Shown here: in pieces, positions 1 through 7,478 of the stretch | Layout: each line of letters opens with the position of its first letter | Numbering within the stretch: the first letter of the stretch is position 1 | NCBI RefSeq assembly: GCF_030505615.1 | Contig: NZ_CP129992.1 | Span: 2,232,001-2,296,000 of the forward strand | Length of the DNA: 64,000 bases | Direction of reading: 5' to 3' | Source: Salinibaculum rarum | Lineage (GTDB): Archaea; Halobacteriota; Halobacteria; Halobacteriales; Haloarculaceae | The notes under the pieces: model-generated | The model's database searches: none | Seen by the model: the letters and a program-made list of their open reading frames with translations, nothing else | Told to the model about the DNA's origin: nothing | Made by a program: the position numbers and the translations under genes

Positions 1-179
1 GCAGCTTGCTGGCGGTCGACGACCTCAGACCGCGCTCGGTCGTAGGCCGCAGTTATCTCGTTGCTCTCGTCCCCACTGATGAGGTCGTCTTTCTGGTGGC
101 CCTTCAGATCCGATAGCTCCTCTTTTGCCCAGTCGGGCAACGGAAACAGGCCGGGTGTCGTGGCTACTACCCGTGTCAT
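1..179 (-). CDS. metE: MetE-type methionine synthase, N-terminal fragment
   Basis: Only the first 59 codons lie inside the window; the gene continues past position 1. The start (MTRVVATTPGLFPLPDW) is characteristic of the haloarchaeal MetE-like methyltransferases, which transfer a methyl group to homocysteine to make methionine without cobalamin. The segment after it (LKGHQKDDLISGDE) also fits that family. The catalytic zinc site lies in the missing C-terminal part, so activity cannot be judged. The ATG at 177-179 sits 24-33 nt after a TATA box at 203-212, which supports this start and a leaderless transcript. Family recognition is from memory of N-terminal sequences, so a related short MetE paralogue is possible. 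Confidence 0.7.
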   Translation of the reverse strand, partial: MTRVVATTPGLFPLPDWAKEELSDLKGHQKDDLISGDESNEITAAYDRARSEVVDRQQA

Positions 180-202
180 TACACCGACGTAGGAAATGAC
201 GG

Positions 203-212
203 CCTTTAATAT
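203..212 (-). promoter_or_regulatory. TATA box for metE
   Basis: On the minus strand the sequence reads ATATTAAAGG, 24-33 nt before the metE ATG. That is the usual spacing for a haloarchaeal leaderless promoter. Confidence 0.55.
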
Positions 213-242
213 TTCCTGTTTGGTTTAATGCTTCGTAGTTAT

Positions 243-851
243 TCACCGCGTGTCAGGTGCGCCCGTCGGCCGGAGGTGCAGAACGACCAGTTTCTCGTAG
301 GGATGGGATTCGGTGGCCGCTTCCATCGTGGTCAGCCCGTTCCCGCGAGCGTAGTCACGCACTGCGTCGATACCGGTCAGCGACGAGACGAGCAAGAACG
401 CATCACCGTCCGGCGCGAGCACGCGGTACAGGTCATCGAGGAACGGTTCGATGACCTCCCGGCCGCTTTCGCCACCCGACAGCGCCGTCTCCATCCAATC
501 GTCCCACTCGCGGTCCGGTTCCGTCGGGAGATAGGGGGGATTGAACACCACAACGTCGAACGCGCCGTCACGAAACGGCGTCAACTGGTCTGCGCGCACG
601 ACGGAGACGCCGGCGTCGCGCGCCTGCCGGCAGGCGTTTGGATTCAGGTCGGACCCGACGACGCGCGCGGCCGTCTCCTCGCCGAACCGGTGAGCGATAT
701 ACCCCGACCCAGTACCGACGTCGAGTACCCAGTCACCGCTCTCGGTGTACGCGACGGCTGTATCGGCGAGTAGTTTCGAGTCCTCCGCTGGCTGGTAGAC
801 CGTCTCCGTGTCACGCTGGTCGGCCAGCGACGGGCGGTCGCCGTCTCCCAT
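243..851 (-). CDS. HemK2/Mtq2-type protein-glutamine N5-methyltransferase
   Basis: A 202-residue class I SAM-dependent methyltransferase. The SAM-binding region is VLDVGTGSGYIAHR (about residues 43-56), and the catalytic motif NPPY (about residue 104, in FNPPYLPTEPD) is diagnostic of glutamine or adenine N-methyltransferases. The short length, lacking the N-terminal helical domain of bacterial PrmC, matches the archaeal/eukaryotic HemK2 group. By family knowledge this group methylates the GGQ glutamine of the release factor aRF1. It is the last gene of an operon with ksgA; its start overlaps the ksgA stop by one base. The operon context (ribosome biogenesis, transcription) fits a translation role. 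Confidence 0.85.
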   Translation of the reverse strand: MGDGDRPSLADQRDTETVYQPAEDSKLLADTAVAYTESGDWVLDVGTGSGYIAHRFGEETAARVVGSDLNPNACRQARDAGVSVVRADQLTPFRDGAFDVVVFNPPYLPTEPDREWDDWMETALSGGESGREVIEPFLDDLYRVLAPDGDAFLLVSSLTGIDAVRDYARGNGLTTMEAATESHPYEKLVVLHLRPTGAPDTR

Positions 852-1708
852 CAGTACCCACCGGGGTCGCCCACGTCGTAGGCCAGCGTCGCCAGCTGTG
901 CGAACTCCGCGGGTGTGACCGTCCCCGCGCGACGACTCATCAGGTCCTCGTCGGCCGCTTTGACCACCGCGTCGGGCTCGCCCAGCCCGGAGATGTGGGC
1001 CGTGTTCCGGACGGCGTTGCGCATCGTCTTCCGGCGCTGGGTGAACACCGCCTTCAGGAACGACATGAAAAACTCGTCGTCCGGGACCGAGTAGTCGGGG
1101 TCGCGGGGCGTCGTCTGCACGACGGCACTCTCGACGCGTGGCTGTGGGTCGAAGGCTTCCCTTGGCACGGTTTCGGCAACCTCGATGTCCGCGTAGTGGC
1201 CCGCCGTCACCGAGAGGCGGCCGTACTCGTCCTCGCCGGCGTCGGCGGCCATCCGCTCGCCAAACTCCTGCTGGAACATCAACACCAGCGGCCGGCCCGT
1301 CGGCAGCAGCCGGAAGGCAATCTCGCTGGAGATGCCGTACGGCAGGTTCGATACTGAGGCCGTAAACGCCGGAAGGTCGACATCGAGGGCGTCACCCTCG
1401 ACGATTGTGAGCTGTCCTTCGTCGATAGCATCGGCGAACTCCTCCCGGAGGAACGCGGCCAGTTCGGGGTCGCGCTCGATTGCAGTCACGCGGTCGGCGA
1501 CGGCGAGCAGCCGGTCGGTCAGCGCGCCCGTTCCGGCGCCGACTTCGAGGACGTGACTGGTGTCTGCGTCCGCGGGGAGATACCCCGGCAGACGGTCGAG
1601 GACGCGGTCGTCGACCAGGAAGTGCTGGTCGAAGTCCGGATTCCCCCGGACCCCTGCTCGTCGAATCAGTGCGTCCGGGTCGCGGGCGTTCGTCTCTGAC
1701 CCTGCCAT
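851..1708 (-). CDS. rsmA: 16S rRNA dimethyladenosine transferase KsgA/Dim1
   Basis: 285 residues. It has the KsgA/Dim1 plan: an N-terminal QHFLVDDRVLDRL motif (about residue 28), the SAM motif VLEVGAGTGALTDRLL (about 53-68) and the catalytic NLPYGISSEI (about 119), followed by a helical C-terminal domain. The enzyme dimethylates two adjacent adenines near the 3' end of 16S rRNA late in small-subunit assembly. Its ATG at 1706-1708 overlaps the stop of the upstream DUF655 gene, and its stop overlaps the hemK2 start, so translation is probably coupled. Nothing is unusual in length or key motifs. Confidence 0.95.
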   Translation of the reverse strand: MAGSETNARDPDALIRRAGVRGNPDFDQHFLVDDRVLDRLPGYLPADADTSHVLEVGAGTGALTDRLLAVADRVTAIERDPELAAFLREEFADAIDEGQLTIVEGDALDVDLPAFTASVSNLPYGISSEIAFRLLPTGRPLVLMFQQEFGERMAADAGEDEYGRLSVTAGHYADIEVAETVPREAFDPQPRVESAVVQTTPRDPDYSVPDDEFFMSFLKAVFTQRRKTMRNAVRNTAHISGLGEPDAVVKAADEDLMSRRAGTVTPAEFAQLATLAYDVGDPGGY

Positions 1709-2292
1709 TACTCCTGGTCGTCCTGACCGACGAACGTCCGGTATTTCAGGTCCTCTTCTTGCAGTTCTTCGAGGATTCGCTCGACAAGCGTCTCTCTGGG
1801 GTTGTGGAGGCCGCTGACGCGCGACTCGACGTCCTCGAAGCTCTGGAACGGCTGGCGCTTGCGCTCGTCCAGGATGGTGTTTCTGAGTTTCTTTCCGATT
1901 CCCGGGAGGAGGTTCAGCTGGTGCAACCGGAGGGTGATGGGCTGGGCTTCGTTGTAGAAGTCGACGAAGCGCTGTTCCTGTTCATCGACGAGGTCCTCGA
2001 CGGCGTAGTCGAGTTCGGATTGGGCGCCGCCGGGAAGGTCCTCGTAGTCGATTTCGTTGACCCGCTCTGCCAGCGACGAGTCGTACACGTCGACGTGGTC
2101 GCCAATCGTGATGTCCGCGTCGGAGTCGACGACGAGTTCGTAGAGTCGGAAGTCCTCGACGCCGAACGCGTAGGCGAGTGGATGTTTCTGGTATTGCGGC
2201 CGGTCGTCTTCGGTGCGGCCGTGTGGGAGAAAGTCGAGTACGATAACCTGTCCGCGCTGACCTGCCGAGTCCTCGCGCTCGTCGTCACTCAT
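1708..2292 (-). CDS. DUF655 nucleic-acid-binding protein
   Basis: 194 residues of the archaeal DUF655 family, whose function is not established. The N-terminal half (from about residue 14, GQVIVLDFLPHG) is likely a small beta domain. The C-terminal half contains a helix-hairpin-helix segment (LLPGIGKKLRNTILDERK, about residues 127-144), a fold that binds DNA or RNA backbone. The neighbours rpoF and ksgA are conserved partners of this family in archaea, which suggests a role near RNA processing or ribosome assembly. It starts 65 nt after rpoF and overlaps ksgA by one base. Confidence 0.85.
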   Translation of the reverse strand: MSDDEREDSAGQRGQVIVLDFLPHGRTEDDRPQYQKHPLAYAFGVEDFRLYELVVDSDADITIGDHVDVYDSSLAERVNEIDYEDLPGGAQSELDYAVEDLVDEQEQRFVDFYNEAQPITLRLHQLNLLPGIGKKLRNTILDERKRQPFQSFEDVESRVSGLHNPRETLVERILEELQEEDLKYRTFVGQDDQE

Positions 2293-2357
2293 ATTCGTGT
2301 CGTAAGGGGACCGCTCACTTAAACCTGAGCGGGAGCGGACTGTGACCCCACCGAAGA

Positions 2358-2714
2358 TTACGCGTACTGCTTGACGACGTTGAGGATGTCGTCGAGTTCG
2401 TCACCGGACAGAGAGAACCGCTCCTGGGCGTAGATGGCGCGAAGCTCGTCCCGGTCGAGGGGCTTGGTGTCGGCGATCTTGTACGCGGTCGGTTCGTCGA
2501 CTTTCTCGAGTTCGAGCAGGTCCGCGACGAACTCGCGGGACTCCTCGGCATCGAGGACGGCAAACCGGTTGACGTGCTCGATGGCGCGCGCGAGTTCGTA
2601 GCGCATCTCGCGGTCCTCGTCGGCCGCGCGCTCGACTTCGATGTCTTCGAGTACCTCTTTGGCCTCCGCGACCGTGAGATACTCCTCGTCGACTTTCTCT
2701 TTGAATATCGTCAT
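2358..2714 (-). CDS. rpoF: RNA polymerase subunit F (Rpb4)
   Basis: 118 residues matching archaeal RpoF/Rpb4 in length and sequence (start [21 protein letters not shown]-terminal HRDC-like helices with [13 protein letters not shown]). RpoF pairs with RpoE (Rpb7) to form the stalk of RNA polymerase that contacts nascent RNA and TFE. Its ATG overlaps the stop of rpl21e by 4 nt (ATGA), the classic archaeal L21e-RpoF-DUF655-KsgA arrangement, so the gene is translated from the rpl21e mRNA. Confidence 0.92.
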   Translation of the reverse strand: MTIFKEKVDEEYLTVAEAKEVLEDIEVERAADEDREMRYELARAIEHVNRFAVLDAEESREFVADLLELEKVDEPTAYKIADTKPLDRDELRAIYAQERFSLSGDELDDILNVVKQYA

Positions 2715-3001
2715 TCCTGCCGGGTCAGGTGGGCGGGCTTGACGATGATGGTCTTGTCTTTGCCGCCGTCGTTGATCTGTACCTTGTACGCAGTTCCCTG
2801 TTTCCCGATGACGACGCCGGTGTGACCGTCGAAGCGCGGGTTGTACCGACCATCGGAAACGCTCGGGTCGATTTTCAGGTGGACCGAGTCACCGTCCTCG
2901 AACTCTTGGACGGCTCGCTGTGGCGGCGACGTGCCGCTCTCTCGTGGTTCGTTCTTGAGCTTGTTCCGCGTTCCCTGGAGTGGTCCGTTCGAGTTGGGCA
3001 T
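2711..3001 (-). CDS. rpl21e: 50S ribosomal protein L21e
   Basis: 96 residues, full length for L21e. The start [20 protein letters not shown] and the KOW-like core ([17 protein letters not shown]) are typical. It is the first gene of the operon leading into rpoF, DUF655, ksgA and hemK2. The ATG at 2999-3001 was chosen because a TATA box (TTTTATATGG on the minus strand, 3028-3037) lies 27-36 nt upstream. A longer in-frame extension upstream would run through that promoter and is rich in Arg and Ser, unlike haloarchaeal proteins. Confidence 0.95.
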   Translation of the reverse strand: MPNSNGPLQGTRNKLKNEPRESGTSPPQRAVQEFEDGDSVHLKIDPSVSDGRYNPRFDGHTGVVIGKQGTAYKVQINDGGKDKTIIVKPAHLTRQE

Positions 3002-3027
3002 TCGTGCGGTTCCGTTATCCGGTCGGC

Positions 3028-3037
3028 CATATAAAAC
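3028..3037 (-). promoter_or_regulatory. TATA box for the rpl21e-rpoF-DUF655-ksgA-hemK2 operon
   Basis: TTTTATATGG on the minus strand, 27-36 nt before the rpl21e ATG. No other comparable promoter is seen before hemK2. Confidence 0.6.
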
Positions 3038-3073
3038 GTGCGTTCCACATGCGCGCCGCTCCTCGAAAAGGTG

Positions 3074-3092
3074 ACAGCGAAAAAACCGGACC
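3074..3092 (-). terminator. T-rich terminator after aEF1-beta
   Basis: On the minus strand a run of six T (opposite 3080-3085) lies about 10 nt after the aEF1-beta stop. Intrinsic archaeal termination uses such U-tracts. Confidence 0.45.
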
Positions 3093-3095
3093 GGC

Positions 3096-3362
3096 TCAGA
3101 GACGGCCGACGTTTTCGACGGAGACCGACTCGACGCCCTCGACGTCGACGAACGCCTCTTCGACGGCTTCGGTACCGCCGGTGTCGTCGGGGACGACGAC
3201 GGTCGGCAGGAGTGCGACGAGGCCGAACGCGACTTCGTCACGCTCGAAGCCGTTGATTTTCGCTCCTTCGGGAAGTGCGGCCTCAAGACGCTCCTGGAGC
3301 GCGTCGAGGTCGACTTCCGGACTCTGCGGCATGACTTTGATTGCGGCTGCGACTTTTCCCAT
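3096..3362 (-). CDS. ef1b: Translation elongation factor aEF1-beta
   Basis: 88 residues, the usual size of the archaeal guanine nucleotide exchange factor for aEF1A. The start [19 protein letters not shown] and the ending with [11 protein letters not shown] are typical of the ferredoxin-like EF1B domain. It exchanges GDP for GTP on aEF1A during elongation. It lies 2 nt downstream of the zinc-finger gene at 3365-3544 and shares its promoter. A T-rich terminator follows. Confidence 0.93.
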   Translation of the reverse strand: MGKVAAAIKVMPQSPEVDLDALQERLEAALPEGAKINGFERDEVAFGLVALLPTVVVPDDTGGTEAVEEAFVDVEGVESVSVENVGRL

Positions 3363-3364
3363 AG

Positions 3365-3544
3365 TTACGGACCCATGAACCCACAGTCGGGGCACTCGTA
3401 GAGGTTGCTCTGCTTGCGACACTTCGCACAGCGGTAAATCTGGTGTCCACAGTCGGGACACTTGAACGCGGCCGCACTCGTGCCGGCGATGTTGATGCCA
3501 CACGAGATGCACTTTTGCGTTCGTTTCTGCTCGCTCTCGCTCAT
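3365..3544 (-). CDS. Small two-zinc-finger protein (HVO_2753 type)
   Basis: 59 residues with four CxxC knuckles: CISC, CPDC, CAKC and CPDC, which can form two zinc sites. Length and pattern match the haloarchaeal HVO_2753 family of very small zinc-finger proteins, which by family knowledge are found next to the aEF1-beta gene. The ATG at 3542-3544 is supported by a TATA box at 3566-3575 (minus strand, GGTTAAAAGC). Transcriptional linkage to aEF1-beta suggests a role around translation, but the biochemical function is unknown. Confidence 0.88.
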   Translation of the reverse strand: MSESEQKRTQKCISCGINIAGTSAAAFKCPDCGHQIYRCAKCRKQSNLYECPDCGFMGP

Positions 3545-3565
3545 ACCCTCTCTTATCGCGTGCCC

Positions 3566-3575
3566 GCTTTTAACC
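3566..3575 (-). promoter_or_regulatory. TATA box for zinc-finger/aEF1-beta operon
   Basis: GGTTAAAAGC on the minus strand, 22-31 nt before the ATG at 3544; it defines the short start of the zinc-finger protein. Confidence 0.55.
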
Positions 3576-3615
3576 GTTGTCAAATGTGCCGGGCGACCAC
3601 GGACGGAGTTTGCCG

Positions 3616-4200
3616 TCACGACCCCGGGAGGATGTCCCCGAGTGCTGCGCCAATCGCCATCGGCACGAACGCCACGCTGACCGTACAGACAGCCAGCCAC
3701 GGGTCCGACCACGAGACACGCCCCCATCCCGTCATCATCACGACTGCCATCACAAAGGAGACGGTCATCACGCCGACCAACCGACGGGGGACGAGGCCGA
3801 ACAGTGGGCGGTGGACGCGCACGTCCTGGATGTCGGCGACGTAGATGATGCTGATGACGATACTGAGTGCGAGGACGTGGGTTCCGGCGAAGTACAGCGG
3901 GTTGCCCGCGATGAACGCGCCGACTTCGTTCGTGCCGCCCTCGACGAACATCGGAATGCCAAACAGCAGGGCACCGAGGACCGCTTCTGCGACGTCTGCG
4001 CGGTCGTACCCGCGGATTATCCGCCCGAATGCGGCCGTACTGCCTATATCGACCGCCATCCGCATCGTTTCGCGAACGTGTTCACGAACCTCCTGGGAGT
4101 CGACCATCTCTTCTAGGTCCTCTAACTGTTCGTAGAGGTCCGCCATCTCCGGCTGGTCGTCCGGCGCGACAGCGTCGTCGTCGGCCAGGTCGCTGCTCAT
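3616..4200 (-). CDS. DUF2391 integral membrane protein
   Basis: 194 residues. The first 45 residues are acidic and hydrophilic ([23 protein letters not shown]), then about four to five hydrophobic segments follow (for example [19 protein letters not shown] and [18 protein letters not shown]). The pattern fits the TIGR02587/DUF2391 family of integral membrane proteins of unknown function. It starts within the stop of the hydroxyacyl-CoA dehydrogenase gene (4-nt overlap), so the two are co-transcribed, although no functional tie is evident. Confidence 0.75.
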   Translation of the reverse strand: MSSDLADDDAVAPDDQPEMADLYEQLEDLEEMVDSQEVREHVRETMRMAVDIGSTAAFGRIIRGYDRADVAEAVLGALLFGIPMFVEGGTNEVGAFIAGNPLYFAGTHVLALSIVISIIYVADIQDVRVHRPLFGLVPRRLVGVMTVSFVMAVVMMTGWGRVSWSDPWLAVCTVSVAFVPMAIGAALGDILPGS

Positions 4201-5084
4201 TCGTTGGCTGGGTCGTCAGGCGTTCGGTCCCCACGCGGAATCTCCGGGGCCGGAAGCGCTGGTTCGGTCGGTTCGCCGTTCTCCCAGACGTAGAATCCCG
4301 CTCCGCTCGGGCCGCCAGTGTTGCCCGCGGCCACAAGGTCACGGAGTATCTCCGGCGGCGCGAACCGGTCGCCGAGCTCCGCGTGTAGCGTCTCCAGCGT
4401 CTCCAGCCGGTTGTCGAGTCCGGCCCGGTCGGCCTGCACCAGCGGTCCACTGGCGTGGTCGAAACCACGTTCCAGGACCTCGTCGACGGCCTCGACGCCT
4501 GCCACCTCGTCGTCGACGAGCCGCATCGCCTCGGCTTCCAGCGCGAGCGCGACACGCGTCGAGACCACGCCCGGCGCATCGCGGACGACGACGGGTACAC
4601 GCTCCAGTCCCTCGACGAAGGAGCGCGCGCGGTCACAGCTCTCCTGGCTGGTCTGCTCAGCGACGACCACCTCTACCAGTGCGGCATCGGGTGGGTCACA
4701 GAATCGGAGGCCGACAGCACGGTCGGGATGGCGAAGACCGGCAGCCGCGGCGGTGACGGATACCCCCGACGCGGCCGGAACGACCAGCGTCTCGCGGTCG
4801 ATGTCCGACTCGATGTCGGCAAACTCCGCCTGGAGGGCCGTCGCGTCCGTTGTCGTCGTCTCGACGACGATGTCGGCCCCGCTGATGGCTCCCTCTCGTC
4901 CGGTCGTTCCGGAGAGACGGTCGCCAGTGTCCACGTCGGCGGGGAGCCGGCGCTCTATCGCGTCGATGGCGTCCATCACGTCGTTGGCCTCGTCGCCGTA
5001 GAACCGCACGTCGTGGCCCGCGATGGCACACACCTGCGCGATTGCCCGGCCCAACTGCTCCGCTCCGAGCACAGCAACATCCAT
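4197..5084 (-). CDS. hbd: 3-hydroxyacyl-CoA dehydrogenase
   Basis: 295 residues with an N-terminal NAD-binding Rossmann fold (VAVLGAEQLGRAIAQVCAIAGHD, residues 3-25) and a C-terminal 3HCDH dimerisation domain (about 180-280, including PSGAGFYVWENGE). The glycine motif reads GAEQLG rather than the usual GxGxxG, so the second glycine is replaced by Glu, which may weaken cofactor binding. The expected role is oxidation of 3-hydroxyacyl-CoA in beta-oxidation or polyester metabolism. A TATA-like GCTTAACC lies about 30 nt upstream. Confidence 0.85.
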   Translation of the reverse strand: MDVAVLGAEQLGRAIAQVCAIAGHDVRFYGDEANDVMDAIDAIERRLPADVDTGDRLSGTTGREGAISGADIVVETTTTDATALQAEFADIESDIDRETLVVPAASGVSVTAAAAGLRHPDRAVGLRFCDPPDAALVEVVVAEQTSQESCDRARSFVEGLERVPVVVRDAPGVVSTRVALALEAEAMRLVDDEVAGVEAVDEVLERGFDHASGPLVQADRAGLDNRLETLETLHAELGDRFAPPEILRDLVAAGNTGGPSGAGFYVWENGEPTEPALPAPEIPRGDRTPDDPANE

Positions 5085-5151
5085 GCCAATGTGAGCGGTT
5101 CCCGGGAGGTTAAGCGTTTGCCGTCAGGTGGTGGGACTGCTGGCTCTCCGC

Positions 5152-5511
5152 CTACGGAAGTTTCAGATAGGCGCTCCCCCGCTGTTGGAGACGCACGGCC
5201 TGAGCGACCCCCGACTGGACGGTTTCGACGCCCTCGACCACCTCGTCTGTCGCGTACCCGAACCGCTCGAGTGAGTTGCTACAGGCGCGTATCTGTACAC
5301 CTGCCTCGACCATTCTGGCGATTCGGGACGCTTCGGGAGCCCCCGCCAGCAAGAACCGAACGGCCGGGCCGTTGACGACGACACGAATCAGTTCGGGCGG
5401 CGTCGAGACCGAGTTGTCCTGGGCCAGGTTCCGGAGGTTCCGGAGGGCGGTCTGCCAGTCCTCGCTTTCACCGCTCGTAACGTGGATGACAATCCCGTCC
5501 GGGTTACTCAT
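5152..5511 (-). CDS. DsrE/DsrF-like small protein
   Basis: 119 residues with a DsrE-like Rossmann-type fold pattern: an opening beta strand (GIVIHVTSGESED), the strand LIRVVVNGPAVRFLLAG and a later cysteine (VQIRACSNSLERFG) at the position where this family carries its conserved Cys. DsrE relatives take part in sulfur relay, but many archaeal members have unknown roles. The ATG at 5509-5511 is preferred over one seven codons upstream because a TATA box (CTTTATCG, 5535-5542) sits about 25-31 nt before it. Confidence 0.75.
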   Translation of the reverse strand: MSNPDGIVIHVTSGESEDWQTALRNLRNLAQDNSVSTPPELIRVVVNGPAVRFLLAGAPEASRIARMVEAGVQIRACSNSLERFGYATDEVVEGVETVQSGVAQAVRLQQRGSAYLKLP

Positions 5512-5534
5512 AGGCACAGTCTCTGCGGTCAACC

Positions 5535-5542
5535 CGATAAAG
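5535..5542 (-). promoter_or_regulatory. TATA box for the DsrE-like gene
   Basis: CTTTATCG on the minus strand, spaced for a leaderless start at 5511. Confidence 0.5.
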
Positions 5543-5571
5543 TCTGCGGGTGTGCTGACAAGCCAGTCCGG

Positions 5572-5919
5572 CTAAACTAAGGGCAAGACCACGAACCGGA
5601 CGAGCCACAGCCCGCCCATTCCGGCTGCCATCGTCGCGAAGACGTTCTCCGTTCGCCAGGCGACAACTGTCGCAAGGATACCCCCGGCGAGTCTGTCAGC
5701 CGCGATTCCCCCGGCACCGGGGTCGAGCGTGACGAACGAGGGAACCACGAGCGCCGCCAGGACCGCGGCAGGGACATACCGGAGTGCCCGTTCGAGACCG
5801 GTCGGGATGTCGTCGAGGTAGCCAAACAGGGCGATAAACGACACCCGAATCAGGTACGTCGCGACGCCGATAACGACGATGAGAGCCCAGAGTTCGGGGC
5901 TGGCGTGGCTAGTGACCAT
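5572..5919 (-). CDS. azlD: AzlD-type branched-chain amino acid export subunit
   Basis: 115 residues with four hydrophobic helices (ALIVVIGVATYLIRVSFIAL, YVPAAVLAALVVPSFV and two more). The LIRVSFIAL-type segment and small size are typical of AzlD, the small partner of AzlC in branched-chain amino acid exporters. The start at 5919 overlaps the end of azlC by 11 nt, so the pair is translationally linked. A longer upstream reading would lie wholly inside azlC. Confidence 0.88.
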   Translation of the reverse strand: MVTSHASPELWALIVVIGVATYLIRVSFIALFGYLDDIPTGLERALRYVPAAVLAALVVPSFVTLDPGAGGIAADRLAGGILATVVAWRTENVFATMAAGMGGLWLVRFVVLPLV

Positions 5920-6607
5920 CTGTGTGGTGCACCTCCAGCCGTCTCTCCGCGAGCAGTCCAGCGACGATGCCGACAGTGGCACCGACGAGGAGACCGAGAT
6001 TCAGCGGGAGCACGGACGCGAGGACGGCAACGCCGCCACCGACGAGTCCGGCAACCGTCGTCGGGCCGTCCTCCATCGCCGGGACGAGCAGGGCCAGGAA
6101 CACGAGCGGCACCGCAAACTCCAGTCCGAGTGCGTCGGGGATACCCGCCTGCGCGACGGCCCCGGCGACGGTCGTAATCTGCCAGACAACCCAGAGTGTG
6201 ACCCCGGCCCCGAGATAGTACGCCGCCCGGTCGACTGCCTCGTCGGACCGGTATCGCGATATCGACAGCGCGTACGCCTGGTCGGTCAAGAGATACGCGA
6301 GCCCAGTCTTGGCGCGCGTGGAAAACGACTGAAAGTACGGTGCGATAGAGGCCGAGTACATCAACATTCGGAGGTTGATGACGATAGCCGTCACCGCGAC
6401 GACCGTGAGGGGTGCGTTCTGGCCGATGAGGTCGAGCGCCGCCAGTTGCGACGCGCCGGCAAAGACGATGACGGACATCCCCACAGTCTGTGGGAGCGAC
6501 AGGCCGGCTTCGATTGCTGCGATGCCGGCGACGAGTCCAAAGGGAGCCACCCCCAACAGCAGCGGCGACACGTCGCGAACACCACGACGAAAGGCAGCGG
6601 AGTCCAT
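5909..6607 (-). CDS. azlC: AzlC-type branched-chain amino acid export permease
   Basis: 232 residues, multi-pass membrane protein with the AzlC start pattern (RRGVRDVSPLLLGVAPFGLVAG) and the conserved SMxASQL-like segment (VIVFAGASQLAALDLIG). AzlC and AzlD together form an exporter of branched-chain amino acids. A TATA-like GCGTAAAC (6630-6637, minus strand) precedes the ATG by about 25 nt. The operon ends after azlD at 5572. Confidence 0.9.
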   Translation of the reverse strand: MDSAAFRRGVRDVSPLLLGVAPFGLVAGIAAIEAGLSLPQTVGMSVIVFAGASQLAALDLIGQNAPLTVVAVTAIVINLRMLMYSASIAPYFQSFSTRAKTGLAYLLTDQAYALSISRYRSDEAVDRAAYYLGAGVTLWVVWQITTVAGAVAQAGIPDALGLEFAVPLVFLALLVPAMEDGPTTVAGLVGGGVAVLASVLPLNLGLLVGATVGIVAGLLAERRLEVHHTDGH

Positions 6608-6738
6608 GTCCCGGGCCTAGCCGTCCCGAAGTTTACGCGTATCCATTCGGTCGGCCGGGAACCGAAAGTGCGACTCGGATGTCTGCTCCCGGACTCTCTT
6701 TTCTCCGTCGCTCGAACTGGCGCCGTCGCTATCGGAGC

Positions 6739-6757
6739 GAAAAAACAAACCCAAAAG
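6739..6757 (-). terminator. T-rich terminator after sopII
   Basis: The minus strand reads CTTTTGGGTTTGTTTTTTC, 18-36 nt after the sensory rhodopsin stop, a U-tract of the type that ends archaeal transcripts. Confidence 0.5.
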
Positions 6758-6774
6758 CGATGTCTGCTGGTCGG

Positions 6775-7476
6775 TCAGTCGTCCGCGGGCACGCCCTCGA
6801 CCGATGGCGCGTCGGTGTGTGCGAGGTGGCCGTTCAGCGCGATGAGGCCGAGCCCCACCTTCGAGACGATGTCGATGTACGCGACGACGAGTGCCGTCGT
6901 CTCGATGTCCATCAGCCCGATGGCGTTCGGTCCCGTCACCCAGATGAGCGGGTAGATGAGCCAGAGCACGACCAGGAAGGCTCGAAGCTTGCTGTACAGT
7001 GCGGCAGTGGTGCCGCCCTGTTCGTTCGCGGCCTTGTCGAAGTCGACGTACGTGTAGTAGACGACGCCGGCGAAGGCAGCCAGCCCGGCGAGGTACAGCA
7101 GCCACTTCAGGGGCGATGCGACCAGCGCACCGACCATCCCGAAGACGATAGTCGCGGCCTGGAGCACCGATGCACGGGCGATGACGCTCCGTGCGGCCCC
7201 TGCAAACAGGCCAAGGTAGATGATGTGCAGTGGCGTGGTCAACAGCCAGTCGACGTACCGTGGGATGAAGGCGACTTCACCGGTCGACGACTCGATGCCG
7301 CCGATGCCAAGCGCCATCAGCGCGTACGCGACCACTGCGATACCCGGCACTGCAATCAGGATGGCGTAGCGACGCCAGTCCGCGCGCGGGACATATTGGA
7401 GTCCCGCGGCAAGCAGCAACGTTCCCAGAGCCATACCGCCCGTTCCAAGTGTAAACCAGAGTGTAATCGATGCCAT
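6775..7476 (-). CDS. sopII: Sensory rhodopsin II (phoborhodopsin)
   Basis: 233 residues with seven transmembrane helices. Helix C carries RYVDWLLTTP, where Asp is the Schiff-base counterion, and helix G carries AYIDIVSKVG, where Lys binds retinal. The residue at the proton-donor position of bacteriorhodopsin (Asp96) is Tyr, as in sensory rhodopsins, which argues against a proton pump. The N-terminus (MASITLWFTLGTGGMALGTL) resembles the SRII group. The residue just before the retinal Lys is Ser, as I recall for Halobacterium SRII; Natronomonas SRII has Thr there. The gene begins 2 nt after htrII, so receptor and transducer are made together. Expected role: blue-light avoidance. Confidence 0.92.
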   Translation of the reverse strand: MASITLWFTLGTGGMALGTLLLAAGLQYVPRADWRRYAILIAVPGIAVVAYALMALGIGGIESSTGEVAFIPRYVDWLLTTPLHIIYLGLFAGAARSVIARASVLQAATIVFGMVGALVASPLKWLLYLAGLAAFAGVVYYTYVDFDKAANEQGGTTAALYSKLRAFLVVLWLIYPLIWVTGPNAIGLMDIETTALVVAYIDIVSKVGLGLIALNGHLAHTDAPSVEGVPADD

Positions 7477-7478
7477 GG

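Noticed and set aside
25-246. 73-residue frame on the minus strand at the left edge
   Set aside because: It is out of frame with the metE start and its sequence is rich in Arg and Gly with no family; it is a shadow.
6617-7105. 162-residue minus frame across the sopII end
   Set aside because: Arg/His-rich antisense-frame composition; the seven-helix rhodopsin in the other frame is certain.
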